Of a DNA stretch of 64,000 nt, positions 18,001-26,176 are shown one piece after another. The translations under genes were made by a program, and so were the position numbers. Each line of letters opens with the position of its first letter. Position 1 is the stretch's first letter. The notes under the pieces are model-generated. The model ran no database searches. It was not told where the DNA came from and saw nothing but the letters and a program-made list of their open reading frames with translations. Source of the stretch: Lichenicola sp965198575 (GTDB taxonomy: Bacteria > Pseudomonadota > Alphaproteobacteria > Acetobacterales > Acetobacteraceae); NCBI RefSeq assembly GCF_965198575.1, contig NZ_OZ240671.1:1674001-1738000 (forward strand), given 5' to 3'.

Positions 18001-18601
18001 CAGCGAATATGTCACGGTGACCGTCGAGCAGGGCACGCCGTGCTACTGCCCGGGGACGCTGATCCTGACGAGCAAGGGTGAGGTGCCGATCGAGGCCCTC
18101 CGGATCGGCGATCACCTGGTCACGCGCAACGGGACGTCGCGGCCGCTGAAATGGATCGGGCGCCGCTCGTACGACGGACGCTTCATCACCGCGCGCACCG
18201 ACATCCTGCCGGTCACCTTCGCTCCGGGCTCGCTCGGACGCGACTCCGCCGGTCAGCCGGTACCGCGCCGCCCGCTCACGGTGTCACCGCTGCACGCGAT
18301 GTTCCTGGACGGCGTGCTGGTGCCGGCCTCGGCCCTGGTGGACGGGCGGGCGATCGTGCAGGCGGCGTGCGTCGACCAGGTCGATTACATCCATCTCGAG
18401 CTGGACACCCACGACGTGATCGTGGCCGAAGGCGCGCTGTCGGAGAGCTTCGTCGATGACGGATCGCGCGGCATGTTCCAGAATGCCGGCGAGTACGCCC
18501 AGCTCTACCCGGGGGCGCCAAGCCGCCCCGCACTGTTCTGTGCGCCGCGGATCGAGGATGGCGATGGCCTGGAGGCGATTCGGGCGCGTCTCGCGGCCTG
18601 A
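15056..18601 (+). CDS. Large strand-loop-strand repeat protein with C-terminal Hint domain, copy B
   Basis: An 1181-residue relative of the protein at 9457. AIDA-type repeats fill residues 1 to about 950. A Hint_2 domain begins at Cys996 (CYCPGTLI) and runs to near the C-terminus, with LRIGDHLVT and VSPLHAMFLDG blocks. ATG 15056 is preferred because GGAGG (15046-15050) lies 5 bases upstream; in-frame ATGs at 15041 and 15053 are possible but badly spaced, and an earlier start would run into the sedolisin. No signal peptide or outer-membrane anchor is seen. It is the last gene of the cluster and is followed 50 bases later by a perfect hairpin. Hint domains of copies A and B are close, while their repeat regions differ in register and length, as expected for tandem-repeat proteins that lose and gain units. 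Confidence 0.88.
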   Translation: MRHGSSSQALVSSGATIVTSGQVLSGAFISASVPTLVEVQSGGIVENSTFSGSVTEILEGGSDSGSLIGAGASQYVFSGGIATGDSIAGSATVFSGGVSVSAQILSGGSTEVGFDASMQGASILSGGSAVIDGGGVASATLVQGGGALTVGAGGSAFGGSIASGGLLIDGGIDSGTVVSSGGLVLVSGGVADGDTLLSGAVMVVIGGSVSGTIDDGGAIVSTGELLFTSGGGISYVGSGLTNLSGGFTEVLVLDRGSIDSSTVSSGSLVEVTSGGSASFDVISGTIDVLSGGVASGLTVTQLGVENVESGGIDSGSTLSFAFQNVLSGGLAVGVGIFAATQDVRGGETISSYISASGEELVELGGVASATVVAANGYLILETGGSAVDARLFGSALLMSGGTLDDATIGRGGEAFVSAGGIVQGGTVTSDGLVIASSGGAVSDLTLSSGGYVVALAGSVLSGIVSDGGEVISTGVVIHENDGHLVVGNTISFADLGSGTALVLDSGTLISASDGIVTVLSGGTVRDTSVTGAASGPGTGVLEVIISSGGSGIDINAENRGGRIFDYGGTLTSGSVTSAAFAYILSGGVANAMSASSGALIDNQSITHGDHVFASGGEEAYEGGISEGTVVSGAYASMLALEGTIASAHVGGAGYITISTGGYSTASVIASGGLEIVKGGGVSLDDTVSGGFIIDNLDGTVSGVTIGSGGIVFAASGGVVDGADVASGGILVVAPGASTSGITTTGGLVVSTGVAELNGSNQGSYDAHGLSGVYVSAADVFVLAGGVVSGITGVGSTVQFSNFTATPGRGTAILVESGGLAIDTTIGGSGQLYESAQEIFSGGVASGTIVQIDGEEIVYAGGVSNDVKDDGSETVLGSVSGVTVLSGAALLVSAGGHVAGAHVMSTGYLELSGASAGEYEQDTGAVTLDVGANLSFLGIQSGAADTATWDAATGQLEVSAGGLSIEIDLVGNYANDYFVVSGSSEYVTVTVEQGTPCYCPGTLILTSKGEVPIEALRIGDHLVTRNGTSRPLKWIGRRSYDGRFITARTDILPVTFAPGSLGRDSAGQPVPRRPLTVSPLHAMFLDGVLVPASALVDGRAIVQAACVDQVDYIHLELDTHDVIVAEGALSESFVDDGSRGMFQNAGEYAQLYPGAPSRPALFCAPRIEDGDGLEAIRARLAA

Positions 18602-18651
18602 CGAGAGGGCGACGCGCCCCGATCCACGGGCTGGAGGCTGACCTGGATCTT

Positions 18652-18679
18652 CATGCCGGCCGGATCCTCGGCCGGCATG
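18652..18679 (+). terminator. Hairpin closing the repeat/Hint cluster
   Basis: A perfect 10-base inverted repeat (CATGCCGGCC / GGCCGGCATG) with an 8-base loop, in the gap between two convergent genes (stops at 18601 plus and 18709 minus). There is no T-run on either side, so it is either a high-GC terminator of weak canonical form or a bidirectional roadblock. Confidence 0.6.
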
Positions 18680-18708
18680 GACGGGCGTTGGTCTGTCCGC
18701 CCGGACGG

Positions 18709-19560
18709 TCAGGCCAGCAGGGCGACGGCATGCGCCTCGGCGTCCAGGCGTGATGGCAGTGCGGTCCACACCGCGGCTGCTCTCGTGCCACGCGCCAGGA
18801 CCGCGATCCTGCTTCCAGGGCCTTCGCCCCGGTGTCCCAGCGGGTGATCCAGCGGATCATTCGCCCATAGCATGATGCCAAGCCCGTAGGCGGGGTCCGG
18901 ATGCTCGCCGCGATACTCGGGGAGCGCGCGTCCGCGCAGCATCTCCGCAAGCATGGCCGGTCCGAGCAGGTCCCCGTTCATCAGCGCCCTCAGGAGACCG
19001 GCGGCGTCGGCCACGGTTCCGACGATCAGGCCGTGGAAGACCCAGCCCGGATCGTAGTTCTCGACAGCTCCCATCTGGACGCCCTCGAGGTCGGCCGGGA
19101 GGGTTGCCAGACGCGCTGTCGCGATCCGCGCCGGCTGGAACACCAGGCGGTCGAGAGCAGCCTGCAGCGGCAGGCCCGAGGCCCGTTCGATGAGCTGCGA
19201 GACCTTCAGGTAGCCGATATTCGAGTAGGCCCACCCCTCTCCCGGCTCGGAGTGCCACCGTTCGACATCGACGGCCGCCAGGAGCCGCTCGATCGGCCAG
19301 GGTGCGGCACCGGCCGCGACATCACGATGGTAATCCGGCAGCGCGCCATAGTCGGGCAGCCCCGCTTCATGGCGCAGAAGCTGGCGCAGGCTGAAGCGTT
19401 CACCCTCGACCGGCCCATCGAGCTGCAGCAGGCCGTCCTCGACGAGCCGGAGGGCGGCCGTCGCAAGGACGGTTTTGGTGAAGCTCCACCACGGCACCGG
19501 ACCCGCGATGCCGGACGCGACCAGACCGCCCTCGTCGCCGATGAACGCGGTTGCCTGCAT
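18709..19560 (-). CDS. Serine hydrolase, beta-lactamase class C / esterase-like
   Basis: A 283-residue member of the beta-lactamase-related serine hydrolase family (class C beta-lactamase, DD-peptidase and esterase EstB relatives). The nucleophile motif S-x-x-K is SFTK (Ser26, Lys29), the second motif Y-x-N is YSN (Tyr112, Asn114), and the third is an H-x-G-type HRGEG near residue 250 in place of KTG. The chain is shorter than most relatives (usually 350-400 residues) because the region before SxxK is minimal. No signal peptide is visible, so it is probably cytoplasmic. CAGGA lies 8 bases before ATG. It stands alone, convergent with the large cluster. The substrate is unknown; most such proteins are esterases or peptidases rather than antibiotic-inactivating enzymes. 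Confidence 0.82.
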   Translation of the reverse strand: MQATAFIGDEGGLVASGIAGPVPWWSFTKTVLATAALRLVEDGLLQLDGPVEGERFSLRQLLRHEAGLPDYGALPDYHRDVAAGAAPWPIERLLAAVDVERWHSEPGEGWAYSNIGYLKVSQLIERASGLPLQAALDRLVFQPARIATARLATLPADLEGVQMGAVENYDPGWVFHGLIVGTVADAAGLLRALMNGDLLGPAMLAEMLRGRALPEYRGEHPDPAYGLGIMLWANDPLDHPLGHRGEGPGSRIAVLARGTRAAAVWTALPSRLDAEAHAVALLA

Positions 19561-19658
19561 GTTGCATCCTGGAAAACCGGCGCCTGCCCGTCACGAGAGG
19601 CCGCGATCCTGCCGGGCAGCTTTATCCGATCGAGAAGCGGAGTCGATCGGATGATGCT

Positions 19659-22600
19659 CTAGCCGAACAGCGCGCCGAGTTGGCTCGACGTCATTTCGTA
19701 GATCTGGGCGTTCGAGAAGGCTGCGAGCTGCTTCGCCCGGTAGGCGGTCAGCTGGGTGGTGGTGACCGCCGTGACCTGCGCCTCCGACAAGGCGCCGACA
19801 GCGCCATCGCTCAGGGCGGTGAACTGGCCGGTGCCGAGCGAGGCGATGTCTGCGGTGGACAAGCCAGGCATCTGGTCCGACCCGAAGCCGGCCACGGTGT
19901 TGGAGAATGCCGCGATCTGGCTGGTCGTCAGCACGGCGATCTGGTTGGGGCTCAGGCTGGCGGCTTGCGCTGTGCTCATCCCGGCGATCTGGGTGGTGGA
20001 CAGGGCGGCAATCTGCGCCGGCGCCAGGGCCAGCAGCTGGATCGCGCCCAGGGCGGCGACCTGTGACGTGGAGAGCACCGCCACCTGCGCCACGCCGAGC
20101 CCGGTCGTGCCGGAAAAGGACAAGGCGGCGATCTGGCCCGTCGAGAGGGCGGCGATCGACGTCGTGGAGAGCGATCCGACCTGGTCCGAACCGAGCCCTG
20201 CCACCTGCGTGGTCGTTAGGCTGGAAACCTGTATTCCGAAGCCTGCAAGGGTGGCGGTGCCGAGGCCGGCGATCCCGGCAGCCGACAAGGCCGCGAACTG
20301 GACGCTGGTGAGCGCGTCGATCGTCGTGCTGGACAGCGCGGCAACCTGCGCCGAGCCAAGCCCGGCAAGCTGGGCCGGCTGCAGCGAGGTGATCCGGGCT
20401 GCGGTCGCATTGACGTCGAGACCGCCGATCGCGGCCGCCGACAGCGCCTGCAGCGTCGCATCCGGCAGCGCGTCGAGCTGGTCCGACGATAGCGCAGCCA
20501 CCTGGCCGGAGCCGAGCGCACCGATCTGGGCGGTCGTGAGCGCATCGAGCTGATCGGTGCCGAGGCCGCCGATCGCACCGGTGGAGAGCCCGCTGACGCC
20601 ACCCCTGGAAAACGAGACCAGCTGCGCGCTGGTCAGTGCATCCACCGCATCCGGGAGCAGGGCGGCGGTCTGCACCCCGTTGAGGGCGCCGAGCTGCGCG
20701 GTGGTCAGGGCGGTAAGCTGCGCCGTCCCCAGGCTGGCAAGGGCAGCGGTCGAGAGGCCACCGATAGCAGCCGTCGAGAGTGCCACGAGCTGTCCGGTCC
20801 CGAGGGCCGCGATGATACCGGCCGGGAGTGCGGCGGCCTGGACCGACGTCAGCGCGGTAAGCTGCGTCGTGGTGAGGCCGTCGATCTGGAGCTCGTCCAG
20901 CGCGCCGATATTCTGGCTCCCGAGCGCCGCGATCTGAGCGGTACCAAGGACCGAGAACTGCGCGGTGCTCCAGGCACTGGTTCCAGTCGAGCTCAGACCG
21001 GCGATCCCGGTGGGCGAGAATGCTGCAACCTGAACCGGGGTCAGCGAGGCAATGTCGGCAGTGGCAAGCGCCGCCGTTTGCAACCCGCTCAAAGCTCCCA
21101 TCTGGATCGTGGTCAACCCGGCCGCCTGCGTCGGGGTGAGTGCCTGCAGCTGCAAGCTGGTCAGGCCGGTGACGGCGGCAGCGGACAGGGCACCGATCTG
21201 GGTGCTCGACAGTGCCACCATGTCGGCGGTCCCGACGGCCGCGAGCTGGGTCCAGCCGAGTGCGCCGATCTGGCTCGCGGACAGGGCGGCGATTGCATCG
21301 GTGGTGAGGCCCGCGATCCCCGCCGTGGAAAGCGCCATGACCTGGTTGGTTGCAAGACCAGCGATGTCGGCGGTGGAGAGCGCGCCGATCTGCGCCGAAC
21401 CGAGCGCACCGACCTGGACACCGGTCAGGGCGCCGACCTGGGTGGTGGTGAAGGCCGTCAGCTGGCTGGTCGTGAACCCGGCGACTGACTGGGTGGAGAA
21501 GGCCGAGATCTGGCTGCCGCTGAGCGCGTCCAGGATGGCCGTCGACAGGACGGCGGATTGCGCCGGCAGGAACGCGGCAACCTGGGGCCGGGTCAGGCCG
21601 ACAGTCTGGGTGGTGGACAGCGCGCCCAGACCGGCCGCGGTCAGTCCGCGGATCGCATTCGGGGACAGCGCCGCGATCTGGCTGGAGCTGAGGGCGGCGA
21701 CGCTGCTGCCGGGCAAGGCTGCGAGCTGCGCCGATCCGAGCGCCCCGAGCTGGCTGCTGCCGAGGGCGGCGACCTGGTTCGATGCCAGGGACGCGACCTG
21801 TGCCGGCTGCAGCGCGGCGATCTGGCTCGGCTTGAGGGCGCCGAGCTGATCGTTGCCGAGCGTGTTGAGGGCGATGCTGCCCAGGCCGCTTACGCCGGCG
21901 GCAGAGAGTGATGCGGTCTGGGCAGTGGTCAGCGCCGTGACATCGGTGACGGACAGGGCCGCAACCTGCGCCGAGCCCAACGCGCCGACCTGGCGGATGG
22001 TCAGCGCGCTGATCTGCGCCGTGGTGAAGGCCGCGACCTGGTCCGTCGTCAGCGCAGCGATGTCGGAGGGCGGGATCGCGGCGAGCTGGGCGCCGTCGAG
22101 TGCGTTCAGGGCTGCGGTCGGCAGGGCGGCGACCTGGTTGGTCCTGAAGGCGGCGAGCTGGCCGGTCGTCAGCCCGGCCACCTGATCGGTCGAGAGGACC
22201 GCGAGAGCGCTGCCGGTCAGGCCGGTGATGGCGGTGTTGGAGATCGCGCCGAGCTGGGCGGATGTCATTGCCCCCGTGAAACTGCCCGGGATTGCGGCAA
22301 GCTGGGCCGGCGTGAGTGCGCCGATCTGGCTGTCGCTCAGCAGGCCGACCTGGCCCGCGCTCAGGACTGCGACCTGGGCGGGCTTGAGGGCGGTGACCTG
22401 TGACGGCTTGAGGGCGGCGATCTGGCCGGCGTCGAGGGACCCGATCGCGGTGCTGCTCAGGCCGCTCATCGCCACCGGCGACAGTGCCGCGACCTGGGCG
22501 GTGGTCAGGGCTGGCAGATCGGCAACGGGCAGCGCCGCAACCTGGGCCGAGCCCAGTGCGGCGATCTGGCGGGTGGTCAGCGCGCTGATTTGTGTCGAGG

Positions 22601-24440
22601 TGAAGGCGGCGATCTGGGTGGTCGTCAGTGCCGCGATGTCGGACGGCGGCAGGGCGGCGAGCTGGGCACTGCCGAGCGCGTTCAGGGTTGCGGTCGGCAA
22701 TGCCGCGACCTGGACAGCCCGCAGGCTGCCGAGCTGGGTGGGGCTCAGGCCCGCCAGCTGATCGGAGGAGAGTGCCGCGAGATCCGACGCGTTGAAGCCG
22801 ACGATGGCGAGGTTGGAGAAGGCGGCAAGCTGCGTGGAATTCAGCGCCGGGATCAGGCTGGCGGGGATGGCCGCGACCTGCACCGCGCTGAACGCACCGA
22901 TCTGTCCGGCGCCCAGGCCGGCAACCTGGGGAGATGTCAGCGCCGCGACCTGCACCGGCTTGAAGGCTGCGATCTGGGTTGGCCTCAGGGCGGCGATCTG
23001 AGCGGTGCCGAGGCTGCCGATCGAGGTCGTGGTCAGGCCGGAGATCCCTGCAGGCGACAGCGCCGCCATCTGGCCCGGGGTCAGTGTGACGAGATCCGCA
23101 ACCGGCAGCGTCGCAATCTGGCCTGAACCCAAAGCACCGAGCTGCCTGACGGTCAGGGCACCGGTCTGCGCCGGGGTGAAGGCGGCGATCTGGGTAGTCG
23201 TCAGCGCGGCGATGGCTGCATTCGAGAAGGCCGAGAGCTGTGAGGCGGTCAGCGAGTTCAGGCTTGCGGTCGGCAGTGCTGCCACCTGGAGCGGCCGCAG
23301 CGCCGCGGACTGGCCGGGGGTGAGGCCGGCAAGCTGGCCGGTATCCAGTGCTGCCAGGTCGGCGGTGGTCAGTCCGGTCACCGCGGCGGTCGAGAATGCG
23401 GCCAGCTGGGTCGAGGTGAGAGCCGCGATATCGGCGGTCGATAGCGACGCAGCCTGCGAGACATTGATCGCTCCGACCTGGCTGGCGGTCAGGGCACCGG
23501 CCTGGATGGCGCTGAGCGCGCGGACCTGGGCGTTGCCGAGACCGGTGATCGCCGCAGTGGAGATCACGCCGATCTGGCTCACCGACAGGGCGGCAATGCT
23601 GGCGGTGCTCAGGGAGGCGGTCTGGACCCGGCTCAGGGCGGCGACCTGGCTGGTCGAGAGGGCGGTGATGGCATCGCCAGACAGGCCGGAGATGCCGCTC
23701 GGCGAAAATCCCGACACCTGGGCAGTCGTCAGGCTGGCAATGGCGGCAACGGGCAAGGCCGCCACCTGCGCCGACCCGAATGCCGCTATCTGGCCGCTGC
23801 CGAGCGCGCCGAATTGGGTCGTGGTGAACGCTGTGAGCTGGGCGGTCGTCAACGCCGCGATCGCCTGCCCGGATAGTGCCGACAGCTGGCTCGCGCCCAG
23901 GGAATTGAGGATCGTCGTCGACAGGGCCGCAACTTGTGTTGGCCTGAGTACGGCGATCTGGGCGCGGGTCAGGCCGGCAGCCTGGGTGGTCGAGAGCGCA
24001 TCGAGGTCGCCGGTCGTCAGTCCGCCAAACGCGTTCGGAGACAGCGAGGCGAGCTGGCCCGAGCCGAATGCCGTGAAACCGCCCGGGGCCACGGCGGCGA
24101 GCTGCGCGCCGCTCAGGGCCCCGATCTGCACCGGCCTGAGGGCGGCGAGCTGCGTCGGCGCCAACGTGCCGACCTGCGTCGGTCTGAGGGCGGCGACCTG
24201 CGCCGGCCGGAGGGCAGCGATCTGGTCGGTGCCGAAGGCTGAGATGGCGCTCCCGCTCAGGCCGGAGATCCCGGTGGGCGAGAACGCGGCAACCTGCTGC
24301 ACGCTGAGGGAGGCGATATCGGCACCGGTCAATGCCCCGGCCTGAGCACTGCCGAGGGCCGCGATCTGGGCGGTCGTCATGCCCGCCGGAGTGGTGGCTG
24401 CCTGCAGCGCCACCGTCGCGGCGACGCTAACGGCCTGCAC
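19659..24440 (-). CDS. Giant octapeptide-repeat protein
   Basis: A 1593-residue protein made almost wholly of octapeptides with consensus x-[ST]-x-x-Q-[IV]-A-A-[LF], of the type LSTAQIAA. I do not recognise it as a named family. Octads keep strict phase from about residue 21 to the end. On top of them is a long-range unit: the marker S-x-x-G-[IV]-[SA]-G-L recurs at residues 54, 246, 462, 654, 846 and 1038, that is every 192 residues (24 octads), with one interval of 216. No signal peptide, membrane segment or anchor is visible; the N-terminus is Ala/Val-rich (MQAVSVAATVALQ). The start is GTG with GGAG 5 bases upstream. Such a regular octad, with alternating small and hydrophobic residues, could form a beta-solenoid or an alpha-helical stack. 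It may be a surface or scaffold protein. It lies alone, 143 bases downstream of the zwf stop on the same strand. Confidence 0.8.
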   Translation of the reverse strand: MQAVSVAATVALQAATTPAGMTTAQIAALGSAQAGALTGADIASLSVQQVAAFSPTGISGLSGSAISAFGTDQIAALRPAQVAALRPTQVGTLAPTQLAALRPVQIGALSGAQLAAVAPGGFTAFGSGQLASLSPNAFGGLTTGDLDALSTTQAAGLTRAQIAVLRPTQVAALSTTILNSLGASQLSALSGQAIAALTTAQLTAFTTTQFGALGSGQIAAFGSAQVAALPVAAIASLTTAQVSGFSPSGISGLSGDAITALSTSQVAALSRVQTASLSTASIAALSVSQIGVISTAAITGLGNAQVRALSAIQAGALTASQVGAINVSQAASLSTADIAALTSTQLAAFSTAAVTGLTTADLAALDTGQLAGLTPGQSAALRPLQVAALPTASLNSLTASQLSAFSNAAIAALTTTQIAAFTPAQTGALTVRQLGALGSGQIATLPVADLVTLTPGQMAALSPAGISGLTTTSIGSLGTAQIAALRPTQIAAFKPVQVAALTSPQVAGLGAGQIGAFSAVQVAAIPASLIPALNSTQLAAFSNLAIVGFNASDLAALSSDQLAGLSPTQLGSLRAVQVAALPTATLNALGSAQLAALPPSDIAALTTTQIAAFTSTQISALTTRQIAALGSAQVAALPVADLPALTTAQVAALSPVAMSGLSSTAIGSLDAGQIAALKPSQVTALKPAQVAVLSAGQVGLLSDSQIGALTPAQLAAIPGSFTGAMTSAQLGAISNTAITGLTGSALAVLSTDQVAGLTTGQLAAFRTNQVAALPTAALNALDGAQLAAIPPSDIAALTTDQVAAFTTAQISALTIRQVGALGSAQVAALSVTDVTALTTAQTASLSAAGVSGLGSIALNTLGNDQLGALKPSQIAALQPAQVASLASNQVAALGSSQLGALGSAQLAALPGSSVAALSSSQIAALSPNAIRGLTAAGLGALSTTQTVGLTRPQVAAFLPAQSAVLSTAILDALSGSQISAFSTQSVAGFTTSQLTAFTTTQVGALTGVQVGALGSAQIGALSTADIAGLATNQVMALSTAGIAGLTTDAIAALSASQIGALGWTQLAAVGTADMVALSSTQIGALSAAAVTGLTSLQLQALTPTQAAGLTTIQMGALSGLQTAALATADIASLTPVQVAAFSPTGIAGLSSTGTSAWSTAQFSVLGTAQIAALGSQNIGALDELQIDGLTTTQLTALTSVQAAALPAGIIAALGTGQLVALSTAAIGGLSTAALASLGTAQLTALTTAQLGALNGVQTAALLPDAVDALTSAQLVSFSRGGVSGLSTGAIGGLGTDQLDALTTAQIGALGSGQVAALSSDQLDALPDATLQALSAAAIGGLDVNATAARITSLQPAQLAGLGSAQVAALSSTTIDALTSVQFAALSAAGIAGLGTATLAGFGIQVSSLTTTQVAGLGSDQVGSLSTTSIAALSTGQIAALSFSGTTGLGVAQVAVLSTSQVAALGAIQLLALAPAQIAALSTTQIAGMSTAQAASLSPNQIAVLTTSQIAAFSNTVAGFGSDQMPGLSTADIASLGTGQFTALSDGAVGALSEAQVTAVTTTQLTAYRAKQLAAFSNAQIYEMTSSQLGALFG
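19668..24380 (-). repeat. 24-base coding repeat nested in 576-base super-repeat
   Basis: The gene for the octapeptide protein is a direct repeat of 24 bases. A higher-order unit of 576 bases starts near 24281, 23705, 23057 (after a 648-base interval), 22481, 21905 and 21329. Towards the 3' end of the gene (below about 21000) the long-range order decays while the 24-base period persists. All length differences are multiples of 24 bases. Confidence 0.85.
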
Positions 24441-24583
24441 GGCATCTCCGGAGGCGCACGGGCAGTCGGTGTGACATCAGGAGAGTGTGACGACGAACGG
24501 TAAACGGAACCTTAAGATCGTCGGGAAGGCGCGCGTATTCCTGACGCCGCCACGAGCAGCGCCAGGCTCAGGGAGTGGCCGCC

Positions 24584-26140
24584 CTAGTCGCGGTCGAGCG
24601 GCATCCAGGCGCGGCCGTCGCGTGCGAGCAGGTCCTCGGCACCCTTCGGCCCGGCAGTGCCGGCCTCGTACAGCTCCGGCCCGCCCTTGTCCGCTTCCCA
24701 CGCCTGCAGCGCCGGATCGACCACACGCCAGGCCGCCTCGATGTTGTCGGCGCGCTGGAACAGCGTCTCGTCGCCGGTCAGACAGTCGTACAGCAGCGTC
24801 TCGTAACCGACGTTCGGTGTCAGCTGGAACGCGTCCTCGTAGCGGAACCGCATCTCGACGCCGCCGAGATCCATCTTCGGACCGGGGATTTTCGCGCTGA
24901 TGCCGAGCGTCACGCCCTGGGTCGGCTGGATGTTCAGGGTCAGGTTGTTCGGCGACAGCTTGTCGACCGGCGTATCCTTGAACATCGCAAACGGCGCCTG
25001 GCGGAAATGCACGACCACCTCGGTCAGGCGTCCGGTCAGCGACTTTCCGGTGCGCATGTAGAACGGCACCCCGGACCAGCGCCAGTTGTCGATCTCGAGC
25101 TTCAGCGCGACGTAGGTTTCGGTGTTGCTGTCCTTCGCCACCCCGGGGCTGTCGCGATACGCGGCGACGTCGCGGCCCTGCACCTTGCCCGCGGTATATT
25201 GCCCACGCACCGCATTCTCCGGCGTCATCGGCCGGATCGCCTCGAACAACTGTTCCTTGGCCGTTCTGACGGTTTCGGCAGAGAACGAGTTCGGCGGCTC
25301 CATCGCAACCATCGCCAGCAATTGGAACAGATGGTTCGGCACCATGTCGCGCAATGCACCGGTCGGCTCGTAGAACGCCCCGCGCCCCTCGACGCCCACG
25401 GTCTCGCACGCGGTGATCTGCACGTGGTCGACATACTCGCGACGCCATAGCGGCTCGAACACACCGTTGCCGAACCGCATCGCCAGGATGTTCTGCACCG
25501 TTTCCTTGCCGAGGAAATGGTCGATCCGATAGATCTGGCTCTCGTCAAGAACCTTCAGGATCTGCTCGTTCAGGGCGCGTGCACTCTGCAGGTCGGCGCC
25601 GAACGGCTTCTCGATGACGACGCGCCGGAACGCGTTCTCGCCCTGGGCCACCAGCTCGACCTTGCCGAGATTCTCGACGATGGTGCCGAAGAACCGCCCG
25701 GCCACCGCGAGATAGAACACGACGTTGCCGTGCAGTTTCTGTTTCAGCTGGCCGAGCTGGTCGAGGTTGGTGAAATCCGCCTGCACATACTCGAACTTCG
25801 AGGTGAGCTTGCCCCACCAGTCGGTGTTGATCTGCGGCGTGTAGAACTCGGCGTTCGGATCCTTGGTGAACTCCTGCATCGTCTTGCCGAGCTCGTCGAT
25901 CCAGGCCTGGTTGCTGCCCTCGACGCGGTCGACGCCGATCACCGAGAACCCATCATCCAGCAGCCCGGCGCCGGTGAGGTTGTAGAGAGCCGGCATCAGC
26001 AGGCGCTTGGTGAGGTCGCCATGGGCGCCGAAGATCACCAGCGTGCAGGGAGGCGCCTTCTCGGTCGCCGGCGCGGCCAGTTTCTCATGGGCCGTGTGCG
26101 GCGAAGAGACGTGTCCGATCGGGTCCATCAACGGCTCCAT
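24584..26140 (-). CDS. zwf: Glucose-6-phosphate dehydrogenase
   Basis: A 518-residue cytoplasmic enzyme that oxidises glucose 6-phosphate to 6-phosphogluconolactone with NADP (or NAD), the entry to the pentose phosphate and Entner-Doudoroff routes. The dinucleotide-binding loop is GAHGDLTKR (about residues 40-48), and the active-site signature RIDHFLGKE with the catalytic His is intact. FGNGVFEPLWRREYVDHVQ and the lysine motif EKPFGADL are also typical. The length is slightly above the usual 490 owing to an N-terminal extension of about 30 residues. ATG 26140 is chosen; a TTG three bases upstream and an ATG at 26128 are alternatives. It lies 36 bases after the GH15 gene on the same strand, so the two are probably cotranscribed. 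That fits glucose release feeding glucose-6-phosphate oxidation. Confidence 0.97.
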   Translation of the reverse strand: MEPLMDPIGHVSSPHTAHEKLAAPATEKAPPCTLVIFGAHGDLTKRLLMPALYNLTGAGLLDDGFSVIGVDRVEGSNQAWIDELGKTMQEFTKDPNAEFYTPQINTDWWGKLTSKFEYVQADFTNLDQLGQLKQKLHGNVVFYLAVAGRFFGTIVENLGKVELVAQGENAFRRVVIEKPFGADLQSARALNEQILKVLDESQIYRIDHFLGKETVQNILAMRFGNGVFEPLWRREYVDHVQITACETVGVEGRGAFYEPTGALRDMVPNHLFQLLAMVAMEPPNSFSAETVRTAKEQLFEAIRPMTPENAVRGQYTAGKVQGRDVAAYRDSPGVAKDSNTETYVALKLEIDNWRWSGVPFYMRTGKSLTGRLTEVVVHFRQAPFAMFKDTPVDKLSPNNLTLNIQPTQGVTLGISAKIPGPKMDLGGVEMRFRYEDAFQLTPNVGYETLLYDCLTGDETLFQRADNIEAAWRVVDPALQAWEADKGGPELYEAGTAGPKGAEDLLARDGRAWMPLDRD

Positions 26141-26176
26141 CAAGGCTATGGCGTGTGCCTGATCACAACGCCGGGA

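Noticed and set aside
23005..24345. 446-residue plus-strand frame opposite the octapeptide gene
   Set aside because: It is kept open by the 24-base repeat on the other strand and has the same 8-residue period with no sensible composition.
19668..24380. Repeats as a CRISPR array
   Set aside because: Repeats are contiguous 24-base coding units without spacers, and no cas genes are present.
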